A stretch of DNA of 64,000 nt from Peribacillus simplex (GTDB lineage Bacteria; Bacillota; Bacilli; Bacillales; DSM-1321), in assembly GCF_900156045.1 (NCBI RefSeq), contig NZ_FTMX01000002.1:434001-498000 (forward strand). The letters run 5' to 3'. Below the pieces are notes generated by a model that was not told the DNA's origin, searched no databases, and worked only from the letters and a program-made list of their open reading frames with translations. How positions within the stretch are numbered: the first letter of the stretch is position 1; every line of letters begins with the position of its first letter. Both the position numbers and the translations under genes were made by a program. Shown in pieces: positions 8,969 through 16,223 of this stretch.

Positions 8969-9790
8969 ATGAAGGGGTCACTAGATACATATAAATTACT
9001 GGAATTCATCCAAGAAAATAAAGCGGATTTTGAAGATTCATTATTAAATGAAGCATTTAATGTGAAAGACAAAATTGAAGAAATTTTAACGGTCGGTAAT
9101 ATTGACCTGATAAATAATGCCCATAAGCTGGTTCAATACATTATTGAGGCTAGAGAACAAGAACTTCAATCATTCGCTAAGCAAGAAGGTATAGCTTGGG
9201 CGACACACGAAATACCATTATCTTTCAAATTAGAGTGGGTGCAAGCCATTCGAAGAACCTTGTGGAGGTTCCTACAAGAATTTAATGAGGTAAAGAATAA
9301 GGTTATTACTGAAGAATTTTTTTCGGTAGAAAAACAAGTTAATAATCAAGTAGACAGATTTTTAAATGTTTTTTTTATCACATATTCTCAATACAAAGAT
9401 TCGTTGATAATGGCTCAAAAAGAATTGGTTGAAAATCTTTCGGTGCCTATAATACCAATAACACCCTCTATATGCATTTTGCCTCTAATTGGTGCGGTTG
9501 ATCTTTACCGAACGAATATCCTCGAGGAAAAAGTTTTAATAGAGATTGGAAAATTACGTATTCAAACATTGATTATGGACTTATCTGGAATTATGGAAAT
9601 GGAGCCTGAAGTAATTGATCATTTAATGAAGATTATTGACGGCACTTCATTAATGGGATGCACCACTGTGATTACCGGGTTAAGAGCTGAAGTGGTTAGA
9701 AATATGATAAACTTAGGAATGAGATTAAATGAAAAAGCCCAAACATTAGGAACTTTACAACAAGCATTGAATAAATACTTATTAAGTTAA
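8969..9790 (+). CDS. RsbR-type stressosome protein with STAS domain
   Basis: The 273-residue protein has a helical N-terminal sensor half (residues 1-150, RsbR-like). A C-terminal STAS domain (about 160-270) follows, with the usual LIMDLSGI strand and LMGCTTVITGLRAEVV helix-turn. The threonine in TGLR matches the regulatory phosphorylation threonine (T205 type) of RsbR. The T171-equivalent region reads DLSGIMEMEPE, so the first phosphosite may be missing. RsbR paralogues form the stressosome that controls SigB. There is no rsbS, rsbT or rsbU next to it, so this is an orphan sensor subunit. A GGGGGAATAA leader fixes the start. Confidence 0.85.
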   Translation: MKGSLDTYKLLEFIQENKADFEDSLLNEAFNVKDKIEEILTVGNIDLINNAHKLVQYIIEAREQELQSFAKQEGIAWATHEIPLSFKLEWVQAIRRTLWRFLQEFNEVKNKVITEEFFSVEKQVNNQVDRFLNVFFITYSQYKDSLIMAQKELVENLSVPIIPITPSICILPLIGAVDLYRTNILEEKVLIEIGKLRIQTLIMDLSGIMEMEPEVIDHLMKIIDGTSLMGCTTVITGLRAEVVRNMINLGMRLNEKAQTLGTLQQALNKYLLS

Positions 9791-9806
9791 ACACCGAGAA
9801 TCGTAG

Positions 9807-9833
9807 AGGAGGGTCGCTTTGCCGACTCTTTTT
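9807..9833 (+). terminator. Weak terminator behind the RsbR-type gene
   Basis: GAGGGTCG and CGACTC form a short bulged stem followed by TTTTTT, about 20 bases after the stop. Confidence 0.45.
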
Positions 9834-10276
9834 TCTTATTCAATATATTCCGACCACTATCTAAATATTTGTTCCTGCACGGCAGTTACATTATAAAAAC
9901 TAAAGTTAGGGTATTTAATTCATTCGTTTTCTTCTTCAACTATACTGCCTTATAGTAGCATAAAGAAAGAGCTGCCTTAAACACCTCCAATTATCAGCTA
10001 CGGCACCCATAGATGAAGAAGAGAGTCGACAAAACAAACTGTGAAACCCTTGATTAAAGCTATCTGCTAAAATGGAGACGCAATTATTTATTGTAGGGGG
10101 TAAAATCAATTTCTTCGGCGACTCGTTTATAGAATACCGAATTCCGAGGATTTACCACACTACTTTCCTCTTATTCAATAAAAAGGTACGTTGTTAGCGA
10201 GTATACAAAAAGGCCTTTTATACGTTGCTTCCAATTTTCGTCCATTCAAATACCATATTAAATTAGTGTTGGTTCA
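9834..10276. other. Intergenic stretch with repeat debris
   Basis: No gene was recognised. A degenerate piece of the second dispersed repeat (AAAGAGCTGCCTTAAACACC, then CGGCACCCATAG) lies at about 9962-10012. Confidence 0.4.
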
Positions 10277-10447
10277 TTACCAATTTAACCAAACGATAAT
10301 TCCTAAAATGATGATGGGAATGAGGGCCATAAAGATTCCATAAAAAGAAAGTTTAAATTCCTCAGGATTTCCCATAAACGCTCTTTGACCGGCTCTATCC
10401 AGGGAAGGTTTTTGTATTTTACTTTGTTCTTCAGTTTTTTTTCTCAT
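10277..10447 (-). CDS. Small single-pass membrane protein (56 residues)
   Basis: An ATG with an AAAGGGG leader opens a 56-residue frame. A charged N-terminal half (MRKKTEEQSKIQKPSLDRAG) is followed by one hydrophobic segment rich in isoleucine, ending WLNW. A good ribosome site, sensible composition and one membrane span make it a credible small protein. I know of no family or role for it. Confidence 0.6.
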   Translation of the reverse strand: MRKKTEEQSKIQKPSLDRAGQRAFMGNPEEFKLSFYGIFMALIPIIILGIIVWLNW

Positions 10448-10680
10448 CACTTACCCCTTTTATAAATTTGTCAACATTCTTGAATTTCAATAATTTATTA
10501 CTACTATGTTTCGATCGTTCAGAATTCCCAAGTTAATATTAACATAATTATCCAATTTGGTTAAAGCGTGATTAAATTATTTTTCATAGTTTATATGATT
10601 ATTTGGTGCTTGTTGTACTGTGTATTTGATTTTTACATAAGCCTTTTACATAAAGTCCTCCCCTCCTTCAAAAGAAAACA

Positions 10681-10710
10681 CAAAAGCCCGGTAGGATACC
10701 CACCAGGCTT
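10681..10710 (+). terminator. Terminator-like hairpin
   Basis: AAAGCCCGGT and CCACCAGGCTTT form an imperfect stem. It stands free between genes, so what it terminates is unclear. Confidence 0.4.
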
Positions 10711-10862
10711 TACTTGTATAGATATTTTGTTTATTCATCAAGCTTTCTAAGACAACTCCTTTTTCTCTAGGTCTTGTCTTATTGGATACCAGTTTAATTC
10801 CTCACTCAAAAGTCAGCTCCAGAGAGATTCTCCAAGGAGGCTTCTTTTTCTTGTTTTAGATT

Positions 10863-11080
10863 GGCTCTTTGGTAAAAATTGTTGTTTTTAAAACGAAACG
10901 ATTTAAGGTTGATTGGAGCGGAAGTGCGAGACTCCTGCGGGAGCAACGGGACAGGTGAGGCCCCACAGACGTTTACGCCGAGGAGGCTCACCGCCCGCCC
11001 CGCGGAAAGCGAGCATCTGGAGGGGAAATCAACCACACCGCACTACTTGGTAAATAGCAACAAAGTATGCGAAAACAGCC
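10863..11080 (+). mobile_element. MITE-like interspersed repeat, copy 3 (218 bp)
   Basis: Same element and orientation as copies 1 and 2. The left end is GGCTCTTTGG and the right end TATGCGAAAACAGCC. It is flanked by an exact 8-bp duplication TTTAGATT at 10855-10862 and 11081-11088. This is the clearest sign that the element has moved by transposition. Confidence 0.88.
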
Positions 11081-11118
11081 TTTAGATTAAAGTCGAGTCT
11101 CCATTTTCTTAGAGTACA

Positions 11119-11535
11119 TTAATTTATTAGCATTTTATCTAATTCACGAACTTTATCATATGACTCCAATAATTGTTCAGGTATTAATGTTCTCCCATAA
11201 TCCCAAGCATTAGTTTCTATTTCAGATTTTAGCTTTTCTTTTTCTTCTTCGTGACCATACATTAAAATCCTTAAATCATGTTTATTTTTCTTAAAATCTA
11301 AATAATAACCAATCATACGATAAAGAATAATTTTAACAAAGTCTTCCTCTGTCTCTTTAATTCTAATTTTCCCTTTATAACCGTTAACTTGAAGGTAATT
11401 GAATTTTATAGTATTGGTCGATACGTTATAACTCATAGGTGCATTTAGATTATTGTCAAATTCATGAATAATATCCAAATTATGCTCATTTAATGTGTTT
11501 TTAATTATCTTTTCGATATCGCTTATATAAAGCAT
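11119..11535 (-). CDS. Hypothetical protein, possibly a degenerate metallopeptidase-like domain
   Basis: The 138-residue protein has the layout of small zinc peptidase-like proteins. An N-terminal helix is followed by a strand (NTIKFNYLQV), a long helix (EEDFVKIILYRMIGYYLDF), and then EIETNAWDYGRTLIPEQLL. In the usual members the long helix would contain HExxH. Here the matching position reads YRMIGYY, so the zinc site seems lost. This reading is inference. It could be an inactive relative of ImmA/IrrE-like proteins, or an unrelated family. It lies between repeat copy 3 and the second tRNA remnant. Confidence 0.55.
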   Translation of the reverse strand: MLYISDIEKIIKNTLNEHNLDIIHEFDNNLNAPMSYNVSTNTIKFNYLQVNGYKGKIRIKETEEDFVKIILYRMIGYYLDFKKNKHDLRILMYGHEEEKEKLKSEIETNAWDYGRTLIPEQLLESYDKVRELDKMLIN

Positions 11536-11679
11536 TTAACTATCACTTCCCTTTAAAGACTTACTTCATTATAGTAGTAGATTAATTCTTCTTCCTCAAA
11601 TAATTGACCTGTGTTTAAATCCTTCTCAATCCGCCACCAATTAAGTAAATAATACATAATGAATTATATCTTAAAAACA

Positions 11680-11772
11680 AAAAAAGACCCAACCCCCTGT
11701 GATATCAAGGATTTGAGCCTTTGTTAGTTAATGACCTGTAAGGGATTCGAACCCACGACCCCTTCCCTGTCA
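11680..11772 (-). repeat. Partial tRNA-Val(GAC): 3' 41 bases plus terminator
   Basis: The block 11732-11772 repeats the last 41 bases of the complete tRNA-Val (T arm, variable loop, 3' anticodon strand) with one change. The terminator copy lies at 11680-11731. The match stops within the anticodon loop, at CCTGTCA. This is the expected shape of an attachment site left by an element that integrates into the tRNA 3' half. It is not a functional tRNA. Confidence 0.75.
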
Positions 11773-11911
11773 ATTTTGTTTCCTATAATCAAACTGGTTT
11801 AACTGCATTAAATAAGTGTAAAGAAGGTTGATTCCTCAAGGTTTTATAAGGTCTTGATATCAGTTCAGTAAAATAAATAAAGCTCAAAAAAATAATTATG
11901 TTAGCAAATGT

Positions 11912-11935
11912 GTGAGCAGGTGGTCTGCTATAATT
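11912..11935 (+). repeat. 24-bp direct repeat, copy 2
   Basis: It matches 4991-5014 at 22 of 24 bases. A shorter version (GTTAGCAAAATGTGAGCA) lies at about 13337, close to the complete tRNA. It may be an integrase-gene remnant or an arm-type binding site. Confidence 0.5.
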
Positions 11936-11972
11936 TCACTATAAATACTATTAAGGTTTATCAAACACATAA

Positions 11973-11998
11973 AGCCAAAGGGTTTTATAACCCTTTGG
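11973..11998 (-). terminator. Strong hairpin behind the SigH-like gene
   Basis: GCCAAAGGGTT and AACCCTTTGGC form a perfect stem 36 bases behind the stop. A clear T run is lacking, so termination may be inefficient. Confidence 0.5.
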
Positions 11999-12034
11999 CC
12001 AAAAGATCAACTTACTAGTAAACGACTCTTTTAT

Positions 12035-12703
12035 CTATTGAAGGTGACCTTCCATTGCGTGTTTATTTCTAAGTTCTAATAAACTCTCCAATTTTCTCTT
12101 CACTCTCTGCAACGCATTATCTATAGACTTTGCGTGAGTATTTAATTTATCAGATATTTCTATATAAGTAAGGTCCTCTAAGTAAAAAGCCAAAACCTTC
12201 TTTTCTAACGGACTTAGAACCTCAGATAATTTTAATTCCAAGTCATCAGCAGATTCTTTATCTATCAATATCGCAACGGGATCAGAAATAACGGTGTCTG
12301 TCATTACTTCCATAAGAGTATGATCCGGATTTTCTTCATATATAGGCATATCAAGCGAAATAGAAGAATTTAACGGAGTATGTTTTTGACGAGTAGCTGC
12401 CTTGATGGCTGTAATAATCTGTCTGGTGATACATAGTTCTGCAAACGCTTTAAAATAAGATTGTTTCTCGCCATTAAAATCCCTGATGGCTTTAAACAAT
12501 CCTATCATCCCCTCTTGGATAATATCTTCTCTATCTGCCCCAATTAAGAAGTATCTGTTAGCCTTAATCTTTACAAAAGATTGATATTTCTTCATCAGAA
12601 CTTCTAGTGCCTCCATATTTCCTTGCCGGACCTTTTCTATTAATACTCCATCTTCAAAATTAGCACATAGGAATGACGGTTTTTCTTCGATAGCTATACT
12701 CAC
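12035..12703 (-). CDS. RNA polymerase sigma factor, SigH paralogue
   Basis: The 222-residue protein follows SigH (Spo0H) closely. Region 2 has YFLIGADREDIIQEGMIGLF, then AFAELCITRQIITAIKAATR. Region 4 has LEKKVLAFYLEDLTYIEISD and KSIDNALQRVKRKLE. SigH drives early sporulation and competence genes. The normal sigH lies next to rpmG/secE, so this copy, inside a tRNA-flanked island, is probably an extra one. A longer frame reaches 12760, but GTG at 12703 follows GGAGGG by five bases and gives the SigH length. The linker between regions 2 and 4 is divergent (TDTVISDPVAILIDKESADD). It may recognise other promoters. Confidence 0.88.
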   Translation of the reverse strand: MSIAIEEKPSFLCANFEDGVLIEKVRQGNMEALEVLMKKYQSFVKIKANRYFLIGADREDIIQEGMIGLFKAIRDFNGEKQSYFKAFAELCITRQIITAIKAATRQKHTPLNSSISLDMPIYEENPDHTLMEVMTDTVISDPVAILIDKESADDLELKLSEVLSPLEKKVLAFYLEDLTYIEISDKLNTHAKSIDNALQRVKRKLESLLELRNKHAMEGHLQ

Positions 12704-12882
12704 AAAAATCCCTCCACCGGCTGCATTCAGTTGAGCCTTGTTGTTTAAACGGACGCCCATTTTATATGCGATAAATTACGATATTATTTAATAATAACCT
12801 ATAGCACTCACCGATGATATTAGATTATTTCGACAATTAACTACATTCCAATACACCTTTTTTTAGTTAGAAGGCACCGTTT

Positions 12883-12908
12883 ACAGCCGCTTTTTAGGCT
12901 GTTTTATT
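12883..12908 (+). terminator. Hairpin with T run in the leader of the next gene
   Basis: ACAGCC and GGCTGT flank a T-rich loop, followed by TTTTATT. It lies 35 bases before the start at 12942, with no plus-strand gene upstream. It could be an attenuator or simply block read-through. Confidence 0.4.
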
Positions 12909-12941
12909 GCATATCTCTTTTAATTAGGAGAAGATTGGTAT

Positions 12942-13340
12942 ATGAAAAAATACTACATTGTTGCGTTATCAGTGTTGTTATTGCTTGGAGTTTTTTACTG
13001 GTTTTATTCTTCATCTTCACCTAAAGAATTACGCACTTCTGATATGGTTGATATTGAACAACATAGAGAAGTAACGAATGCGGCTGATTATGTTTCGATT
13101 GGATATGGGTTGGAAAATTTGAAAGGTAAAGTTATCGATGAAGGAAGTTCACTTAATAGTACCGACAATGAAGTGTCAGTTGTTGCCTCAGTAGACAACG
13201 ACATTGATGAGGACAGAAAGTATGCTTTACTTGCTTTTGAAGATTATAAACAAGTAAAATTTAAAGTTAAAAATAAGGAGCAGAACCAAGATGATGAAGT
13301 GGCTGATATTTTCCACAACACCCTTCAGAAGTCCCGTTAG
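12942..13340 (+). CDS. Hypothetical exported or membrane-anchored protein
   Basis: The 132-residue protein starts MKKYYIVALSVLLLLGVFYW, a single hydrophobic segment acting as signal anchor. About 105 hydrophilic, acidic residues follow with no cysteines. There is no lipobox. The soluble part does not match a family I know. It is divergent from the SigH paralogue, with about 240 bases between their starts. The two could be functionally linked, for example as regulator and target, but this is only a guess from position. Confidence 0.65.
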   Translation: MKKYYIVALSVLLLLGVFYWFYSSSSPKELRTSDMVDIEQHREVTNAADYVSIGYGLENLKGKVIDEGSSLNSTDNEVSVVASVDNDIDEDRKYALLAFEDYKQVKFKVKNKEQNQDDEVADIFHNTLQKSR

Positions 13341-13400
13341 CAAAATGTGAGCAAATCACTATCGGTGATCAAAATTCATCTAGTAAGACAAAATAAAAAA

Positions 13401-13436
13401 AGGCCCAAACCCTTGTTATTTCAAAGATTTGAGCCT
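13401..13436 (-). terminator. Terminator of tRNA-Val
   Basis: On the minus strand AGGCTCAAA pairs with TTTGGGCCT, followed by seven T. The same hairpin is repeated beside both partial tRNA copies. Confidence 0.8.
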
Positions 13437-13447
13437 TTGTTAGTTGA

Positions 13448-13519
13448 TGACCTGTGAGGGATTCGAACCCACGACCCCTTCCCTGTCAAGGAAGTGCTCT
13501 CCCACTGAGCTAACAAGTC
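13448..13519 (-). tRNA. tRNA-Val (anticodon GAC)
   Basis: The gene folds into a full cloverleaf. The acceptor stem is GACTTGT/ACAGGTC with two G-T pairs. The D arm is GCTC/GAGC. The anticodon stem CTTCC/GGAAG encloses TTGACAG, and the T loop is TTCGAAT. One T-T mismatch lies in the T stem. CCA is not encoded; the discriminator is A. The gene's 3' half is duplicated at 11732 and, shortened, at 4961, so it appears to be a preferred integration site. Confidence 0.92.
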
Positions 13520-13593
13520 GTATGTAAATCAAGCTCTTTAGAGCTTGGTTTTAAACCTTGCTTAGTTAATGACTTCTTTACTGGACAAGATTT

Positions 13594-13622
13594 ATTATAT
13601 AGTGGTATTCAAAATAAAACAA
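13594..13622 (-). promoter_or_regulatory. SigA-type promoter of tRNA-Val
   Basis: On the minus strand TTGTTT (13617-13622) and TATAAT (13594-13599) are separated by 17 bases. They lie about 75 bases before the tRNA 5' end. Confidence 0.65.
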
Positions 13623-14103
13623 GTAGTTTTGTTAAAAAAGTTTTTATCGTAAGTGGCCTGGGAAATTAATCCTTGAAAGTTGCAAGCTTGTAAGAATCAT
13701 TCAATATTTAAACTATTACATCTAAATGAATTCCCTAAATCCGTTATCTCTAGATCTTCGTAAAGCAGCCCAATTGAGAAGGTATCTTTTCTTTGTAGTC
13801 CGATACTGTTGTCGTCTTTATTTTAGTCATACCACTGGTAGCTGACACTGAGTATGGTCATTGTTTTTAAGAACTTGTTCAATAGAGTTTACTCTTTTTT
13901 CCCGATAACCGTTTTTTTGAATAAAGTCAAAGAACAAAAGAAGCCAGCAGGATCTGACCCACCCAAAATTTTTCAGACTAGAATCCAACTAACCATTTAT
14001 GAGGAGAAACCTAGGCTCCTACACATAAGATTTTCTCAACTTTAATTAACAAAATATGATGTCTATGTGCTCAATCTAAGACTTAAGCTAAGCAAAAAGA
14101 TCT
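13623..14103. other. Intergenic stretch with no convincing gene
   Basis: It marks the boundary between the tRNA island and the Cys-rich protein gene. A 63-residue frame at 13854 has no ribosome site and no recognisable composition. No repeats or hairpins of note were seen. Confidence 0.4.
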
Positions 14104-15285
14104 TTACATTGGAGAGGGGAATCTAGCAGCTTGAAAGTTAGTTAAAGGTGCATCTGCTAAAATCTCTCCATTTACACCTGCGCTAAATATTACTTGTACC
14201 CGATCTCCTGCTTTTAACTGAAGGATTGTAGTTACCGATAGTCCAATAGGTCTTGATTTTCCAAAGAAGTCATTAACAGTATCTAAATCATCTCCGTTGA
14301 CGTTAATTGAAATGGATGCGGCAAATCCTTCTTTTGAAGAATGCCTTTTTTTCTCTTTTGAAGAATGACTTTTTTTGCAATAATCACAATTGCAACTATT
14401 TCTTTTGCAATAATCACATTTGCAATTATCTTTTTGGGTTTTTGGGGAATTATCTCTTTTTCTTTTTGACGGACAAAATGAGACTTTTGCTGTTATCTCA
14501 TAAATTCCATTCTCAGTTGGAATAAATGTTGATATATGCGGATTATATTCATTCGCTAAATCAAATTGTTCAGTTTGGTATAAAACTTTTACAGAGGGCG
14601 TAACCGCTGCTTTGTAAAGTTGTGGTGTGTTCTTATTAGCCCTAAACGCAGATGCCCTCACTAGATTATGTTTCTTATTATCACAGTGACAGTCATTATG
14701 TTTCTTCTGGCACAAATGACAGACATCGGTTTTCTTTTGATCACATATACAGTCATTGTGCTTCTTATGGCAGCAATGACATGGATCGCATATACAGTCA
14801 TTGTGTGTCTTATGACAACAATGACAATCATCCGGTTTCTTTTGATCACATATACAGTCACTGTGCTTCTTATGACAACAATGGCAATCATCCGGTTTCT
14901 TTTGAATACAAATACAATCATTGTGCTTTTTATGACAACAATGGCAATCATCCGGTTTCTTTTGGATACAAATACAGTCATTGTGTTTCTTGTGACAAGA
15001 ATGACAATCGTCCGGTTTCCTTTGAATGCAAATACAGTCATTGTGCTTCTTATGACAAGAATGACAATCATCCGGTTTCTTTTGAATACAAATACAGTCA
15101 TTGTGTTTCTTGTGACAAGAATGACAGTCATCCGGTTTCTTTTGAATACAAATACAGTCATTGTGTTTCTTGTGACAAGAATGACAGTCATCCGGTTTCT
15201 TTAGAATACATTTCTTATTAAGATATGTGGTGTCTACAAAGGAATTACAATGTGAAATAGGAAAATGATATTTAATTATAATCAC
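14104..15285 (-). CDS. Cys/His-rich tandem-repeat protein with C-terminal jelly-roll-like domain (probable spore surface)
   Basis: The 393-residue protein has a short N-terminal part (residues 1-28). About nine tandem units of a 20-residue motif follow, typified by KKPDDCHSCHKKHNDCICIQ (residues about 29-205, later units divergent). The C-terminal domain (about 210-393) resembles the TNF/C1q-like domains of BclA-type exosporium proteins: LYQTEQFDLANEY, NGIYEITAKVSF, SISINVNGDD, LSVTTILQLKAGDRVQVIFS. A second Cys/Lys-rich insert (CKCDYCKRNSCNCDYCKK) interrupts it. Collagen-like repeats are replaced by Cys/His units able to bind metal or cross-link. The start is unsettled: GTG at 15285 overlaps AAAGGTG, and ATT a few codons later is possible. 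Confidence 0.8.
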   Translation of the reverse strand: MIIIKYHFPISHCNSFVDTTYLNKKCILKKPDDCHSCHKKHNDCICIQKKPDDCHSCHKKHNDCICIQKKPDDCHSCHKKHNDCICIQRKPDDCHSCHKKHNDCICIQKKPDDCHCCHKKHNDCICIQKKPDDCHCCHKKHSDCICDQKKPDDCHCCHKTHNDCICDPCHCCHKKHNDCICDQKKTDVCHLCQKKHNDCHCDNKKHNLVRASAFRANKNTPQLYKAAVTPSVKVLYQTEQFDLANEYNPHISTFIPTENGIYEITAKVSFCPSKRKRDNSPKTQKDNCKCDYCKRNSCNCDYCKKSHSSKEKKRHSSKEGFAASISINVNGDDLDTVNDFFGKSRPIGLSVTTILQLKAGDRVQVIFSAGVNGEILADAPLTNFQAARFPSPM

Positions 15286-15338
15286 CTTTTTCTTTTTTAT
15301 TTTCTGGTTATTTTATTCATTAAAAGAAAAGGTGTTTG

Positions 15339-15347
15339 TACAATATG
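15339..15347 (-). promoter_or_regulatory. Possible SigK/SigE -10 element
   Basis: CATATTGTA on the minus strand fits CATAnnnTA of mother-cell sigma factors. It lies about 54 bases before the Cys-rich gene. No clear -35 AC was seen at the usual distance. Confidence 0.35.
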
Positions 15348-15522
15348 GTACAAAAGTAAAAATAAATCAAACTCAAACAGCAAAAATCCACTGGTTTATA
15401 TACCGTTCTTAAGAAGGTTGATTGTTAACAAACAGGGATGAAGTTATATTAGCAAATTAACTTCTTAACTTTTTTCAAACATCAACTATCAGGTAAGCTA
15501 GTTCATAAAAAAACACTAAAGA

Positions 15523-15547
15523 AGAACACAAAAAGTGTTCTCTTTTA
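15523..15547 (+). terminator. Free-standing hairpin with T run
   Basis: AGAACAC and GTGTTCT with TCTTTTATTT behind. No plus-strand gene precedes it, so it may end an unannotated transcript. Confidence 0.4.
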
Positions 15548-15984
15548 TTTGTTCAAAAATCCGCTCAATGTATTTATAAAAATGGATACGCTAAACTTCC
15601 TTTCGTTACCTGATGGGCAGAAATTTATTCTAAGAAACTAATAATAGGGAAGGGATTTTTGTGGATGTTAATCGTGGAAACAGATTCTCTCATCTCCATC
15701 TGACAATGAGATGAGGTATCATGCACTTCAGTTATGATTGATGAAGAAGCAGCTATTGTACTTCTGCGAGGATCGTTAGAAGAAAGGTCAGAAGGTGAAG
15801 TTGAAGAGCTTAAAGAAGATGTTACAAAACATTAGTACATATTTTTTGTTATAAATTCAACGCAATATATTAAAAAAGGATTATCTCACCACAACAAACG
15901 AACAAACATTCCCTTTCCACTTGCATATAAAACGTACGTTCGCATATAATGATAGCAAGCAAGTCAGCAAAGGAGTGACAGGGA
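15548..15984. other. Intergenic stretch with a short gene-like fragment
   Basis: A 33-residue frame at 15734-15835 (MIDEEAAIVLLRGSLEERSE...) reads like the end of a broken acidic protein. It lacks a ribosome site and is best taken as a remnant. The rest holds the promoter region of the WYL-like gene. Confidence 0.35.
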
Positions 15985-16206
15985 ATGAAATATATACTTC
16001 GTAAACATATGGAAGAAAATGCTCCATTGGAGATAATTTATCTCTCCGAACAAGGTAAGATTACGCAGCGGAAAATTCAGGTGCTTGAGATTTATCCAGG
16101 CCATATTCACGCATTCTGTTTTCTAAGGCAGACAAAACGGACATTTAAAGTGGCGAATATCCTTTCTGCCCGCCTCATTAAGGCCAGGTTTGACAGGTCT
16201 GGATGA
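15985..16206 (+). CDS. Small stand-alone WYL-like protein
   Basis: The 73-residue protein corresponds to a single WYL-type SH3-like fold. It runs PLEIIYLSEQGKITQRKIQV, then YPGHIHAFCFLRQTKRTFKVANI, matching the WYL domain layout of a strand pair followed by the RTFKV.RI strand. WYL domains bind ligands or nucleic acid in transcription regulators, here without a DNA-binding part. Short single-domain versions are common in Bacillus and uncharacterised. The start has AAAGGAGTGA at the right distance. It is convergent with the pgpA-like gene. Confidence 0.7.
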   Translation: MKYILRKHMEENAPLEIIYLSEQGKITQRKIQVLEIYPGHIHAFCFLRQTKRTFKVANILSARLIKARFDRSG

Positions 16207-16223
16207 CGATTGTTAATCAAGGT

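Noticed and set aside
10568-10750. 60-residue plus-strand frame rich in Phe and Ile
   Set aside because: Its second half runs through a terminator hairpin (AAAGCCCGG.../...GGCTTT) and no ribosome site precedes the GTG.
4685-11080. CRISPR array
   Set aside because: The repeats are too long, too few and unevenly spaced, and no cas genes are present.
11732-11772. Second tRNA-Val gene
   Set aside because: Only the 3' 41 bases are present; acceptor 5' strand, D arm and 5' anticodon strand are missing.
12883-12908. Fragment of a MITE right end (AGGCTGTTTT)
   Set aside because: Only ten bases match and the inner sequence does not follow; a simple hairpin explains it.
13854-14045. 63-residue plus-strand frame
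   Set aside because: No ribosome site, unusual composition and no recognisable domain.
14652-15221. Long open frames on the plus strand and a second minus frame across the Cys-rich gene
   Set aside because: They are produced by the 60-base repeats, which keep all frames open. Composition is unnatural (MTVILVTRN-type runs) and they have no ribosome sites.
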